Shown here: one piece after another, positions 1-8,737 of the stretch
Position numbering within the stretch: the stretch's first letter is position 1
How the letters are laid out: each line of letters opens with the position of its first letter
Assembly (NCBI RefSeq): GCF_014486695.1
Contig: NZ_JACTAB010000001.1
Span: 620,001 to 684,000 of the forward strand
Direction of reading: 5' to 3'
DNA: 64,000 nucleotides
Source: Flavobacterium buctense
Lineage (GTDB): Bacteria; Bacteroidota; Bacteroidia; Flavobacteriales; Flavobacteriaceae
Program-made: the position numbers and the translations under genes
Notes under the pieces: model-generated
Database searches by the model: none
What the model was told of the DNA's origin: nothing
The model's input: the letters and a program-made list of their open reading frames with translations, nothing else

Positions 1-392
1 AAGGTTATCATGAAGAACACAAACAAATTCAAATACGCAAAGAACTTATGCATATTCTCGTCGTCGTGCATGTAGCTGATAGAGTAGAGGTGAATTAAGG
101 AACCAATTCCGGTTACGAATAACAACCACAATAAAGACAATTGGTCTAATAAAATACCGAAGTCTAATTTGAAATTACTTACCTGAATCCAATCAAATAA
201 AGAAATTTCGAATGGTTTTCCGTTTTGGTTCAATTGGGCAAAAAAGCAAATGCTCAACAAGAACGAAACCACTACAGTCAACGTTCCGATAGCGCCTGAT
301 ACATTTCTGCTTACTTTTTTTCCGAAGAAAACATTGAAAAGAAATCCAACAAATGGAGATAAGAGTAATACTAAAGCTAAATTTGTTTCCAT
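1..392 (-). CDS. nuoL: NADH-quinone oxidoreductase subunit L, N-terminal part (cut by window edge)
   Basis: Translating the minus strand from the ATG at 392 gives an open frame of about 130 residues that runs off the window. It begins METNLALVLLLSPFVGF and contains several hydrophobic segments, followed by GSLIHLYSISYM, a stretch typical of NuoL/Mrp-type antiporter-like subunits. NuoL is a membrane proton-pumping subunit of complex I. The gene follows nuoK by 6 bp, in the expected operon order. Only the first part is visible, so length and the catalytic lysines cannot be judged. The identification rests on the sequence pattern plus operon position. Confidence 0.9.
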   Translation of the reverse strand, partial: METNLALVLLLSPFVGFLFNVFFGKKVSRNVSGAIGTLTVVVSFLLSICFFAQLNQNGKPFEISLFDWIQVSNFKLDFGILLDQLSLLWLLFVTGIGSLIHLYSISYMHDDENMHKFFAYLNLFVFFMIT

Positions 393-398
393 CTCAGA

Positions 399-719
399 TT
401 ATCCTTTTAAATTCTTTAAATTATCAATATCGATTGAGCCTAAGTTTCTGTATACCGAAACCAATATCGCCAATCCTACGGCCACTTCCGCTGCGGCAAC
501 CGCCATCGAGAAAAACACGAAAACTTGTCCTTCGGCATCTTGATGGTACGTTGAAAAAGCTACAAACAATAAGTTCACCGCATTGAGCATGATTTCAATC
601 GACATGAAAACGATGATGGCATTTCTGCGGTACAACACTCCGAAAACACCGATACAAAATAAGAGTACCGAAAGGAAAATGTAGTTTTCTATTCCTATTT
701 CATTTAAAATATTGTTCAT
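399..719 (-). CDS. nuoK: NADH-quinone oxidoreductase subunit K
   Basis: A 106-residue protein with three predicted membrane helices, the usual NuoK size and topology. Two membrane-embedded glutamates are visible at residues 42 (in [11 protein letters not shown]) and 78 (in [11 protein letters not shown]). They match the pair essential for proton transfer in the family (E36 and E72 in E. coli numbering). NuoK is an antiporter-like membrane subunit of complex I. The start codon overlaps the nuoJ stop as TAATG, suggesting translational coupling. Confidence 0.95.
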   Translation of the reverse strand: MNNILNEIGIENYIFLSVLLFCIGVFGVLYRRNAIIVFMSIEIMLNAVNLLFVAFSTYHQDAEGQVFVFFSMAVAAAEVAVGLAILVSVYRNLGSIDIDNLKNLKG

Positions 720-1234
720 TATTTCTTCTCCGTTTTTTCTTTTTTAGACAATAAAACCACACCAATCATCGCTACCAATAATAAGATAGAAGCGAATTCG
801 AATGGTACCATATATTCGTTCAACAGTATGTTTCCTAATTTTTTAATCGATTGGAAATCTTCACCAGACGTGTCATATTCACCCATGATGGTTTTCGAAT
901 TGATGAAAATAGTCACCAAAACAATACTCGTTAGTATAAAAACAACGATGGCACCTAAGCGGGTAATACGAGGTTTGTGGACTTCATCTTCCTTATTCAA
1001 ATTCATCAACATGATGGTAAATAGGAACAGTACCACAATCGCACCCGAGTAGACTATAATATGTACAATGGCTAAGAACTGAGCATTGAAAAGTAAGTAA
1101 TGACCGGCAATAGAGAAGAAGCAAAGCACTAAATAAATGGCGCTGTGAATTGGGTTTTTACTGTAAATCGTCAAAAACGCCGTAGCCAAAGTAATGGCTG
1201 CTAAAAAGTAGAAGGTAATTAATATAGGCGACAT
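719..1234 (-). CDS. nuoJ: NADH-quinone oxidoreductase subunit J
   Basis: A 171-residue integral membrane protein with about five hydrophobic helices. The segment [22 protein letters not shown] carries the membrane YxGAI..LF pattern typical of NuoJ. It is a structural proton-channel subunit of the complex I membrane arm. The gene overlaps both neighbours by a TAATG junction (nuoI stop/nuoJ start and nuoJ stop/nuoK start), which supports the start and tight coupling. The charged C-terminus (KKEKTEKK) is short and of no known importance. Confidence 0.93.
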   Translation of the reverse strand: MSPILITFYFLAAITLATAFLTIYSKNPIHSAIYLVLCFFSIAGHYLLFNAQFLAIVHIIVYSGAIVVLFLFTIMLMNLNKEDEVHKPRITRLGAIVVFILTSIVLVTIFINSKTIMGEYDTSGEDFQSIKKLGNILLNEYMVPFEFASILLLVAMIGVVLLSKKEKTEKK

Positions 1235-1785
1235 TAGTTAGCGTTTTTAAGTTGAGCGTTCTTCATGGCCATTTCCAAAGGCATAACCAATTTATCTTTT
1301 CCGAAAATAAAATCTTCACGATCGTAATTTGCGGGTACCAATTCTTTAGAAAGGGTTAGGTAAATAGCGTCTTTCGGACAAGCTTCTTCACACAATCCGC
1401 AGAATATACAACGCAACATATTGATTTCATAGATTTCGGCATATTTTTCTTCACGGTATAAATGCTCTTCTCCTTTTTTGCGTTCGGCCGCTTTCATCGT
1501 GATGGCTTCCGCCGGACAAGACAAGGCGCACAATCCGCAAGCGGTGCAGTTTTCCCGACCTAATTCGTCGCGTTTTAACATGTGTTGACCACGATAAACC
1601 GGACTAAACTCTCTAACTTGCTCCGGATAATGAATCGTTGCTTTTTTCTTGAAAAAGTGTTTGATGGTAATCCATAAGCCCTTAAAAATGGCTACTAGGT
1701 AAAGTCTTTCTAAAAAGGTCATCTCCTTATTGGAAACTTGCTTTTTATGACCTGATAATGATATACTTTGTATTGATGCTGACAT
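1234..1785 (-). CDS. nuoI: NADH-quinone oxidoreductase subunit I (two 4Fe-4S clusters)
   Basis: A 183-residue ferredoxin-like subunit that carries clusters N6a and N6b between NuoG and NuoB. Two full CxxCxxCxxxCP motifs are present: cysteines 80, 83, 86, 90 and 126, 129, 132, 136. The frame stays open to an upstream ATG at 1914, but that start would lie inside nuoH. The ATG at 1785, beginning MSASIQSI, lies 11 bp after nuoH, is preceded by an A/G-rich stretch, and gives the normal family length, so it is chosen. The gene ends in a TAATG overlap with nuoJ. Confidence 0.93.
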   Translation of the reverse strand: MSASIQSISLSGHKKQVSNKEMTFLERLYLVAIFKGLWITIKHFFKKKATIHYPEQVREFSPVYRGQHMLKRDELGRENCTACGLCALSCPAEAITMKAAERKKGEEHLYREEKYAEIYEINMLRCIFCGLCEEACPKDAIYLTLSKELVPANYDREDFIFGKDKLVMPLEMAMKNAQLKNAN

Positions 1786-1796
1786 AATTTCTTTTC

Positions 1797-2828
1797 TTAT
1801 TTGAAAGCTAAAAGACAAATTCCGGTTATTATAATATTGAAGATAGAAAGCGGAATTAAAATTTTCCAGCCTAAGTTCATCAATTGATCGTATCTGAAAC
1901 GTGGTATGGTCCATCTAATCCACATAAAGAAGAAAATGAAGAAACACAATTTGGCAAACAAAGCCGCAATTCCGATTACGTTGGCGATGTTAACACCCCA
2001 ATTTTCTACTGCCCAAGCCATGCCAGGATAATTATATCCGCCAAAGAATAAAACCGCAATAATAGTAGAAGAGATAAACATGTTGGCATATTCTGCAAAC
2101 AAATAGAATCCCATTTTCATCGAAGAATATTCCGTATGGTAGCCACCAATTAATTCCGACTCACACTCGGCTAAATCGAAAGGGGTTCTGTTGGCTTCGG
2201 CAAAAGCACAAATTAAGAAGATTAAAAAGGAAAGCGGTTGGTAAAATACGTTCCAATTCATTCCGTATTGTTGTACCGAAATCTCTTTTAAACTTAAGGT
2301 TCCGGTCATCATCAACAAGGCAATCATCGACAATCCCATGGCAATTTCATAAGAAACCATTTGAGAAGCGGCACGAACCGCACCCATTAAAGAGAATTTG
2401 TTGTTGGATGCCCAACCACCAATCATGATACCGTAAACACCAATCGAAACAACAGCGAAAATATACAACAAAGCACTATCGGTATCGGTAGCTTGTAATA
2501 TTACGGTTCTTCCGAAAATTTCCAATTTATCACCCCAAGGAATTACGGCACTTGTCATCAATGCGGCACTCATCGCGATGGCTGGTCCTAAAAAGAAAAG
2601 GAATTTATTTTTAGTATTAGGTTCAAATTCTTCTTTGGCAAATAATTTCATCCCATCAGCCAACGGTTGTAACAAACCACCCCAACCGGCGCGGTTTGGC
2701 CCAACACGGTCTTGCAAATAAGCAGCAACTTTACGCTCAGCCCAAGTGGAATACATGGCCATAATCATCGTTACAGCAAAAACCACCACAATTAAAATAC
2801 TTTTTTCTATAATAAAGGCACTATCCAT
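1797..2828 (-). CDS. nuoH: NADH-quinone oxidoreductase subunit H
   Basis: A 343-residue, strongly hydrophobic protein with about eight helices. It has the NuoH signatures AERKVAAYLQDRVGPNRAG near the N-terminus and EANRTPFDLAECESELIGG in the middle, the latter being the acidic loop at the quinone-binding cavity. NuoH joins the peripheral and membrane arms of complex I and forms the quinone chamber. Its start overlaps the end of nuoG by 8 bp, indicating coupled translation. All expected parts are present. Confidence 0.96.
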   Translation of the reverse strand: MDSAFIIEKSILIVVVFAVTMIMAMYSTWAERKVAAYLQDRVGPNRAGWGGLLQPLADGMKLFAKEEFEPNTKNKFLFFLGPAIAMSAALMTSAVIPWGDKLEIFGRTVILQATDTDSALLYIFAVVSIGVYGIMIGGWASNNKFSLMGAVRAASQMVSYEIAMGLSMIALLMMTGTLSLKEISVQQYGMNWNVFYQPLSFLIFLICAFAEANRTPFDLAECESELIGGYHTEYSSMKMGFYLFAEYANMFISSTIIAVLFFGGYNYPGMAWAVENWGVNIANVIGIAALFAKLCFFIFFFMWIRWTIPRFRYDQLMNLGWKILIPLSIFNIIITGICLLAFK

Positions 2829-3876
2829 TTTGCTTTTCGTTTATTGGGTTACCGTCTATTTTTTCGTTGTAATCGATTTCGGCCATACTGATTTTTTTAC
2901 GGTCGATGTCTCTACCTTGAAGGATCCCTTTTTCGGTGTCGATTACAACTTTGTCTAGTTTTCCGTAATGTTTGTTTTGGTTGATTACCGAATCTTTCTC
3001 AAATTTTCTTGGTCCTTCGATTACCCAATCCGCCACGTCTTTTTTGTCGAAACGACAAGTGTTGCAGATGAAATCTTCTACTTCGTGGTATTCGTCTTTT
3101 CTGGCAGTAACTCTTTGGATTTCGTTACCAAACATCCATAAAGTGGTTTTTCCGCAACAACCCGGCGTAGTACATTCTCTGTGGGCATTGAAAGGTTTGT
3201 TGAACCAAACTCTCGATTTGAATCGGAATGTCTTATCCGTTAACGCGCCAACCGGACAAACATCAATCATATTGCCGGAGAATTCATTGTCAATGGCGGT
3301 TGAAATGCAAGTTGAAATTTGTGAGTGGTCACCACGATTTAATACGCCGTGAACCCTTTTGTCAGTTAACTGATCGGCCACTTCCACACAACGTTGGCAA
3401 ACGATACAGCGGTTCATGTGCAATTGAATTTTGTCACCGATATCTTCCGGTTCGAAAGTTCTTTTTTCTTCTATAAAACGCTGTTGTAATTTTCCGTGTT
3501 CGAAGCTTAAATTCTGCAAATCACATTCGCCTGCTTGGTCACAAACCGGACAATCCAAGGGGTGATTGATTAAAAGGAATTCGGTTACGGCTTTACGCGC
3601 CTCAAAAACTCGGTCTGATTTTTTGCTGGCGACTTCCATTCCGTCCTGACAACCGGTTACGCATGACGCAACTAGTTTTGGCATCGGTCTTGGATCGGCT
3701 TCGCTACCTTTGGTAACATCCACCAAACAACAACGACATTTTCCGCCGGTTCCTTCTAGTTTCGAATAATAACACATGGCTGGCGGAACAGATTCTCCAC
3801 CAATCATACGAGCAGCTTGCAGGATCGTTGTTCCCGGTGCTACTTCAATTTCTTGACCGTCTATGGTTACTTTCAT
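2821..3876 (-). CDS. nuoG: NADH-quinone oxidoreductase subunit G, short form without molybdopterin-type domain
   Basis: A 351-residue iron-sulfur subunit. Visible ligands are C35, C47, C50 and C72 for a 2Fe-2S cluster, H105, C109, C112 and C118 for the His-ligated 4Fe-4S cluster, and C157, C160, C163 and C207 for a further 4Fe-4S cluster. Beyond about residue 215 only a short Fe4S4-Mop-like tail remains (ECTTPGCCGK, FICNTC). The large molybdopterin-oxidoreductase-like domain of the roughly 900-residue enterobacterial NuoG is absent. The protein passes electrons from NuoF/NuoE towards NuoI. Clean overlap with nuoH argues for a real short form, not a frameshift. Confidence 0.9.
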   Translation of the reverse strand: MKVTIDGQEIEVAPGTTILQAARMIGGESVPPAMCYYSKLEGTGGKCRCCLVDVTKGSEADPRPMPKLVASCVTGCQDGMEVASKKSDRVFEARKAVTEFLLINHPLDCPVCDQAGECDLQNLSFEHGKLQQRFIEEKRTFEPEDIGDKIQLHMNRCIVCQRCVEVADQLTDKRVHGVLNRGDHSQISTCISTAIDNEFSGNMIDVCPVGALTDKTFRFKSRVWFNKPFNAHRECTTPGCCGKTTLWMFGNEIQRVTARKDEYHEVEDFICNTCRFDKKDVADWVIEGPRKFEKDSVINQNKHYGKLDKVVIDTEKGILQGRDIDRKKISMAEIDYNEKIDGNPINEKQNG

Positions 3877-3909
3877 TTATATTAAGTCTTAACGTCTTAA
3901 TGTCTTAAT

Positions 3910-4351
3910 GTCTTAATGTCGAATTGCTCAACTCTATGACTTTATGACTTTTGACTGTCATTTAAATATTTTATAAATCCACTTATTAATTTTGAAATAT
4001 CAGAAACATCATTAAATAATTCTTCAAATTCAATTTTTTCAATATAATTCAAATCTAATGCTAAATACAATTGCGATCGAACTTCTCCTGCGGATGCTTT
4101 AGCTATATACAAAAAATGTATAAATTCTTTATCTGTGTTCCTTTCAAAACCTTCTGCAATATTAGAAGAAATTGAAATAGATGCTCTTCTTATTTGTCTG
4201 ACCAAATCAAAATCTTTTTTAAAATTTTGATTATCGGTTATTTCATAAATCCTTTTATTAAACTGTCTGGCTTTCTGCCAAGAATTAATTTCTTCAAAAG
4301 ATTTAAATTTTCCCATTTACTTTATGACTTTTAGACTTTCGACATTAAGAC
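3910..4351. repeat. Inverted and direct repeats bracketing the four-helix-bundle gene
   Basis: The 12-mer GTCTTAATGTCG at 3910-3921 has a perfect inverted copy, CGACATTAAGAC, at 4340-4351. The 13-mer CTTTATGACTTTT occurs as a direct repeat at 3940-3952 and 4320-4332. Further GTCTTAAT words run from about 3886. The right-hand copies lie in the last codons of nuoF and the left direct repeat forms the last codons of the small gene, so the repeats contribute to both protein C-termini. Confidence 0.75.
3942..4316 (-). CDS. Four helix bundle protein (23S rRNA intervening-sequence protein family)
   Basis: A 124-residue, mostly helical protein with the family pattern: SFEEINSWQKAR at the start, RQIRRASISISSNIAEGF at about residues 42-59, and FLYIAKASAGEVRSQL at 68-83. 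Members of this family are small helical proteins first seen in 23S rRNA intervening sequences. They also occur as scattered free-standing genes in Bacteroidota, and related Avd proteins act with diversity-generating retroelements. The role here is unknown. No reverse transcriptase or variable repeat is visible nearby. The gene interrupts the otherwise tight nuoF-nuoG junction on the same strand and is bracketed by repeats, which suggests insertion. Confidence 0.85.
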   Translation of the reverse strand: MGKFKSFEEINSWQKARQFNKRIYEITDNQNFKKDFDLVRQIRRASISISSNIAEGFERNTDKEFIHFLYIAKASAGEVRSQLYLALDLNYIEKIEFEELFNDVSDISKLISGFIKYLNDSQKS

Positions 4352-5686
4352 TTGAGAAAACGGTTCGTGAACGAAATGGTCACGGTTCTTTATTTTTTCC
4401 GGGAAACGAATATGGTATTCAAACTCGTCTCTGAAGTGACGAATGGCCGCAGCAACAGGCCATGAAGCCGCGTCACCTAAAGGACAAATCGTGTTTCCTT
4501 CAATTTTGGATTGGATGCTCCATAACAATTCGATGTCTTCTTCGCGTCCTTGTCCGTTTTCGATTCTCCACAACACTTTTTCTAACCAACCAGTTCCTTC
4601 ACGGCATGGCGTACATTGACCGCAAGATTCGTGGTGATAGAAACGGGAGAAATTCCATGTATTGCGAACGATACAAGCGCGGTCATCATAAACGATAAAT
4701 CCGCCTGAACCCAACATCGAGCCTGTGGCAAAACCACCATCGGATAAACTTTCGTAAGTCATCAAACGGTCTTCGCCAGCAGCGGTTTTGTAGATTAAAT
4801 TCGCTGGTAAAATCGGCACCGAACTTCCACCCGGAACCAATGCTTTCAAAGGTCTGTCGGTTTGCATTCCGCCACAATATTCGTCGGAATTCATGAATTC
4901 GTATACTGAAACGCCTAATTCAATTTCGTAAACGCCTTGGTTTTTGATGTTTCCGGAAGCCGAAATTAATTTGGTTCCCGTTGAACGACCAATTCCGATT
5001 CCGGCATAATCAGCCCCTGAATTGTTTACAATCCATGGCACAGCCGCAATCGTTTCTACGTTATTGACTACGGTTGGATTTTGCCAAAGTCCTTTCACCG
5101 CAGGAAATGGCGGTTTCAATCTAGGGTTGCCACGTTTTCCTTCCAAACTTTCGATAAGGGCTGTTTCTTCACCGCAGATGTAAGCACCGCCGCCAATTTG
5201 AACGAATAATTCCAAATCGTAGCCTGAGCCTAATATGTTTTTGCCTAACCAACCGGCCGCTTTTGCTTCGGCGATGGCTCTTTCTAAAATTTTGTAAACC
5301 CACATATATTCTCCACGGATGTAGATGTAGGATAGGTTGGCCCCCAAAGCATAACTCGAGGTAATCATTCCTTCAATCAAAAGATGCGGAATGTATTCCA
5401 TTAAGTATCGGTCTTTGAAAGTTCCCGGTTCCGATTCATCGGCATTACACACCAAATGTCTTGGATTGCCTGATTTTTTGTCGATAAAACTCCATTTCAT
5501 TCCGGCCGGGAAACCTGCGCCACCACGACCTCGCAATCCTGAAGTTTTTACTTCTTCGACTACTTCATCCGGAGTCATTTTTTTCAGGGCTTTTTCTACT
5601 GAAGCGTAACCGCCTTCACGACGATATACTTCATAGGTTTTGATACCCGGAACGTTGATTTTGTCTAATAATATTTTTCTTCCCAT
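4331..5686 (-). CDS. nuoF: NADH-quinone oxidoreductase subunit F
   Basis: A 451-residue flavoprotein with the FMN/NADH-binding signatures GLRGRGGAGFPAGMKW (about residues 50-65) and GAYICGEETALIESLEG, and the 4Fe-4S ligand set SCGQCTPCREG plus a later CPLGD. NuoF oxidises NADH through FMN at the tip of complex I. The start lies 4 bp after nuoE. The last residues (QVLMSKV) are encoded by the repeat that brackets the downstream four-helix gene, so the native C-terminus may have been altered by that insertion. Confidence 0.96.
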   Translation of the reverse strand: MGRKILLDKINVPGIKTYEVYRREGGYASVEKALKKMTPDEVVEEVKTSGLRGRGGAGFPAGMKWSFIDKKSGNPRHLVCNADESEPGTFKDRYLMEYIPHLLIEGMITSSYALGANLSYIYIRGEYMWVYKILERAIAEAKAAGWLGKNILGSGYDLELFVQIGGGAYICGEETALIESLEGKRGNPRLKPPFPAVKGLWQNPTVVNNVETIAAVPWIVNNSGADYAGIGIGRSTGTKLISASGNIKNQGVYEIELGVSVYEFMNSDEYCGGMQTDRPLKALVPGGSSVPILPANLIYKTAAGEDRLMTYESLSDGGFATGSMLGSGGFIVYDDRACIVRNTWNFSRFYHHESCGQCTPCREGTGWLEKVLWRIENGQGREEDIELLWSIQSKIEGNTICPLGDAASWPVAAAIRHFRDEFEYHIRFPEKIKNRDHFVHEPFSQVLMSKV

Positions 5687-5690
5687 GATA

Positions 5691-6221
5691 TTATTTATCG
5701 TGTAAAGTGATTTTTCCGTCTTTGCAATCAGCGATGAGCTGGTCTACTTTTTCTTTGGTCAAATGTTCTTGGTAGAAATCACCCAACTGCATCATTGGGG
5801 CATAACCACAAGCGCCTAAACATTCAACACCGCGTACTTCGAAAAGTCCGTCAGCGGTGGGTTCGCCAATGCCTACGCCCAATTTGGAACAGGTATAATC
5901 CATCAAATCTTCCACACCGTTTTGGCAACAGGCAGCAGTTTGACAGAATTCGAACATGTATTTTCCGATGGGTCTTTGGTTGAACATTGTATAAAAAGTC
6001 ACTACTTCGTATACTTCGATAGGCAATATTTCTAAGATTTCGGCAACTTTGTTTTGCAGTTCGATACTCAACCAGTTGTCGTGAGCGTCTTGAACTTCGT
6101 GCAAAACCGGTAATAAAGCTGATTTCTTTTTATCGGCAGGATAATGACTAATTAACTCATTGATGCGAGCCATCAACGGTTCAGTAATGTTTATCTCTTG
6201 TTTGATGTGTGATCTTTCCAT
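5691..6221 (-). CDS. nuoE: NADH-quinone oxidoreductase subunit E
   Basis: A 176-residue thioredoxin-fold 2Fe-2S subunit. The four-cysteine pattern is visible as CQTAACC (first pair) and CLGACG (second pair), with EVVTFYTMFNQRPIGKY before them as in NuoE. It partners NuoF in the NADH dehydrogenase module. The gene is 4 bp upstream of nuoF. It is separated from nuoD by an 82-bp spacer of AT-rich word repeats. Confidence 0.95.
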   Translation of the reverse strand: MERSHIKQEINITEPLMARINELISHYPADKKKSALLPVLHEVQDAHDNWLSIELQNKVAEILEILPIEVYEVVTFYTMFNQRPIGKYMFEFCQTAACCQNGVEDLMDYTCSKLGVGIGEPTADGLFEVRGVECLGACGYAPMMQLGDFYQEHLTKEKVDQLIADCKDGKITLHDK

Positions 6222-6231
6222 TTGTATTATT

Positions 6232-6302
6232 TTAAATTTTGAATTATAAATTTTAAATGTTTGGAATAATTTAGAATTTAAAATTCATCATTTATAATTT
6301 CT
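6232..6302. repeat. AT-rich word repeat in the nuoD-nuoE junction
   Basis: Words of the type AATTTATAATTC/GAATTTAAAATTC recur on both halves of this spacer and can pair as an imperfect hairpin. It is one of several such spacers in the window. Confidence 0.55.
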
Positions 6303-6303
6303 T

Positions 6304-7542
6304 TTAGGCGTCTAATTCGCCGGCAATTACATTTAAACTTGATAAAATAACGATAGCGTCTGATAGCATTCCGCCTTTAATCATATCAGTGTAGGCTTGG
6401 TAATAGATATAACAAGGTCTTCTGAATTTTAAACGGTATGGTGTTCGGCTTCCGTCGGTAATTAAATAGAAGCCTAATTCACCGTTTCCGCCTTCAACCG
6501 CGTGATAGATTTCGTCTACCGGAACCGGTACTTCACCCATCACAATTTTGAAGTGATAAATTAAGCTTTCCATATTGGTGTAAACGTCTTCTTTCGGTGG
6601 TAAATAATAATCGGGAACGTCAGCGTGGATTGGTCCTTCGGGTAATTTTGCTAAGACTTGTTTGATGATGCTTAAACTTTCCCAAACTTCGGCATTACGA
6701 ACGCAAAAACGGTCATAAGTATCGCCTGATTTTCCAACTGGAACATCAAATTCGAAATCTTCATAAGAAGAATACGGAGCGGCTTTACGAACGTCGTAAT
6801 CAATTCCGGCTGCGCGTAAGTTTGGACCGGTTAATCCGTATTGCATGGCTTTTTCAGCGGTAATCGGACCTACATTAACGGTACGGTCAATGAAAATTCT
6901 GTTTCTTTCGAATAGGTTTTCGAATTCTTTCCAGGCTACCGGAAATTCTTCTAGAAAAGTGTTTAGTTTTTTGAACGCTTCGTCAGACCATTCTCTTTCG
7001 AATCCGCCTATTCTTCCCATATTGGTGGTTAAACGAGCGCCACAAATTTCTTCGTAAATCTCGTATACTTTTTCTCTGAATTGGAATACATAAAGGAATC
7101 CGGTATAAGCTCCGGTATCCACACCCAAAATCGAATTACAAATCAAGTGGTCTGTGATTCTGGCCAACTCCATCACAATCACTCTTAAATATTGCGCACG
7201 TTTGGGTACTTCAATATTCAATAATTTCTCTACAGTCATCCACCAAGCCATGTTGTTGATAGGCGAAGAACAATAGTTCATACGATCAGTCAAAACATTG
7301 ATTTGGTAAAACGGACGGTTTTCGGCGATTTTTTCAAACGCACGGTGAATGTAACCTACGGTAGGCTCAGCATCTAAGATTCTTTCTCCATCCATCAATA
7401 AGATGTTTTGGAAAATTCCGTGTGTTGCCGGGTGAGTTGGTCCCAAGTTTAATATAGAGAGTTCGCTTCCGTCTTCGTTGCGGGTTTTTTCTATAATTTT
7501 AGCATATCGATGCTCTGGTGATAATAATAAATCTGACATCAT
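6304..7542 (-). CDS. nuoD: NADH-quinone oxidoreductase subunit D
   Basis: A 412-residue, 49-kDa type complex I subunit homologous to NiFe-hydrogenase large subunits. LGPTHPATHG near residue 32 and GYIHRAFEKIAENR mark the quinone-site region. The C-terminal stretch YHAVEGGNGELGFYLI is also characteristic. NuoC and NuoD are separate genes here, not fused as in E. coli. Two adjacent Met codons at the start cannot be separated from sequence alone. The gene is separated from nuoC by a 95-bp repeat-filled spacer. Confidence 0.95.
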   Translation of the reverse strand: MMSDLLLSPEHRYAKIIEKTRNEDGSELSILNLGPTHPATHGIFQNILLMDGERILDAEPTVGYIHRAFEKIAENRPFYQINVLTDRMNYCSSPINNMAWWMTVEKLLNIEVPKRAQYLRVIVMELARITDHLICNSILGVDTGAYTGFLYVFQFREKVYEIYEEICGARLTTNMGRIGGFEREWSDEAFKKLNTFLEEFPVAWKEFENLFERNRIFIDRTVNVGPITAEKAMQYGLTGPNLRAAGIDYDVRKAAPYSSYEDFEFDVPVGKSGDTYDRFCVRNAEVWESLSIIKQVLAKLPEGPIHADVPDYYLPPKEDVYTNMESLIYHFKIVMGEVPVPVDEIYHAVEGGNGELGFYLITDGSRTPYRLKFRRPCYIYYQAYTDMIKGGMLSDAIVILSSLNVIAGELDA

Positions 7543-7637
7543 TAATTAAAAATTGATAATTGATAATTGATAATTTTCAATTAACTATTAATTTAGTTTT
7601 TCTGTGCATTTGGTAATTGTCAATTGTTCATTGTTAA
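7543..7637. repeat. ATTGATAATTG word repeat in the nuoC-nuoD junction
   Basis: AATTGATAATTGATAATTGATAATT at the left is tandem copies of an 8-mer. Related inverted words (AATTGTCAATTGTTCATTG) follow at the right end, so the spacer can fold as an imperfect hairpin. Confidence 0.6.
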
Positions 7638-8159
7638 TTATCCATTATTAACCGGTGTTCTTCCGAAGAAACGGTCATCTTTGTCGGTTCTTCCGCTGTC
7701 TTCCATTGGGAATTCTTTTCGCATCGGGTGAGAAACCATTTCATCCATATTCAAAATTCTTTTTAATTGCGGATGTCCTTTGAAATTGATTCCGAAGAAA
7801 TCCCAAGCTTCTCTTTCCATCCAATTGGCGCATAGAAACAAGTCGGTTATCGTATCAACTTCTGCAGGATCGGGCAAATAAGTTTTTACACGAATTCTCA
7901 CGTTTTCAATCCAGTTGTGCAATTGATAGGTTACGGCAAATTGGTGTGTTTCATCATTATCCGGGAAATGAATTCCGGCTAAATCTGTTAGGAAATGGAA
8001 GTTTAAATCTTCTTGTTCTTTCAAAAAGCGAATCACTTCGTGAATGGTACTTGGTGTTGCCTCTAGGGTGAAAATATCTCTTTTCATTTCGAAATTCAGC
8101 ACATTGTTGCCAAAGGCTTGAGATAATTTTTCTTGTATGTGTGCAGTTTCTAAAGCCAT
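7638..8159 (-). CDS. nuoC: NADH-quinone oxidoreductase subunit C
   Basis: A 173-residue, 30-kDa type peripheral subunit. The diagnostic pattern WMEREAWDFFGINFKGHP is at about residues 112-129, followed by a MRKEFPMED region that aligns with the family consensus for the NuoD contact. It links NuoB, NuoD and NuoI in the quinone module. The start lies 1 bp after the nuoB stop, so the two are very likely translated together. Confidence 0.94.
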   Translation of the reverse strand: MALETAHIQEKLSQAFGNNVLNFEMKRDIFTLEATPSTIHEVIRFLKEQEDLNFHFLTDLAGIHFPDNDETHQFAVTYQLHNWIENVRIRVKTYLPDPAEVDTITDLFLCANWMEREAWDFFGINFKGHPQLKRILNMDEMVSHPMRKEFPMEDSGRTDKDDRFFGRTPVNNG

Positions 8160-8160
8160 A

Positions 8161-8706
8161 TTATAGGTTATAAGAAGCTAATAATTCTTTATATTCCGGT
8201 GAACTTCTTCGGCGTACCGATTCGTTTTTTACCAATTCTTGCAATTGCATTACGCCGTCTACAATTTGTTCCGGTCTTGGCGGACAACCTGGAACGTAAA
8301 CGTCAACCGGAATCACTTTATCGATGCCTTGTAAAACAGAATACGTGTCGAATACTCCACCTGAAGAAGCGCAAGCTCCAACAGCGATAACCCATCTTGG
8401 TTCCGACATTTGTTCGTATACTTGACGTAAAATAGGCGCCATTTTTTTAGAAATCGTTCCCATTACCATCAACATATCGGCTTGACGCGGAGAGAAACTA
8501 ACTCTTTCCGAACCAAAGCGCGCTAAATCGTAGTGAGAGGCCATGGTGGCCATAAATTCAATTCCGCAACAAGAAGTCGCGAACGGCAATGGCCAAAGTG
8601 AATTAGCTCTCGCCAATCCGACAACGTCGTTTAATTTGGTGGCGAAGAAACCTTCACCAACGACTCCTTCGGGCGGAGCAACCATATTTGTTTTAGAATC
8701 ACTCAT
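8161..8706 (-). CDS. nuoB: NADH-quinone oxidoreductase subunit B (cluster N2)
   Basis: A 181-residue subunit that carries the terminal 4Fe-4S cluster N2, which reduces quinone. The tandem cysteines of ATSCCGIEFMA (about residues 45-46), the cysteine in GACASSGG and that in GCPPRPEQI form the expected ligand set. The length is normal for the short bacterial form. The gene follows nuoA after a 31-bp spacer made of ATAATTCGTAATT words and directly abuts nuoC. Confidence 0.96.
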   Translation of the reverse strand: MSDSKTNMVAPPEGVVGEGFFATKLNDVVGLARANSLWPLPFATSCCGIEFMATMASHYDLARFGSERVSFSPRQADMLMVMGTISKKMAPILRQVYEQMSEPRWVIAVGACASSGGVFDTYSVLQGIDKVIPVDVYVPGCPPRPEQIVDGVMQLQELVKNESVRRRSSPEYKELLASYNL

Positions 8707-8737
8707 TTATAATTCGTAATTTATAATTCGTAATTAA

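Noticed and set aside
1786..1914. N-terminal extension of nuoI
   Set aside because: It would be encoded inside nuoH and is absent from the NuoI family. The ATG at 1785 fits.
3942..4316. Four-helix gene as accessory protein of a diversity-generating retroelement
   Set aside because: No reverse transcriptase, template repeat or variable repeat is seen in the window.
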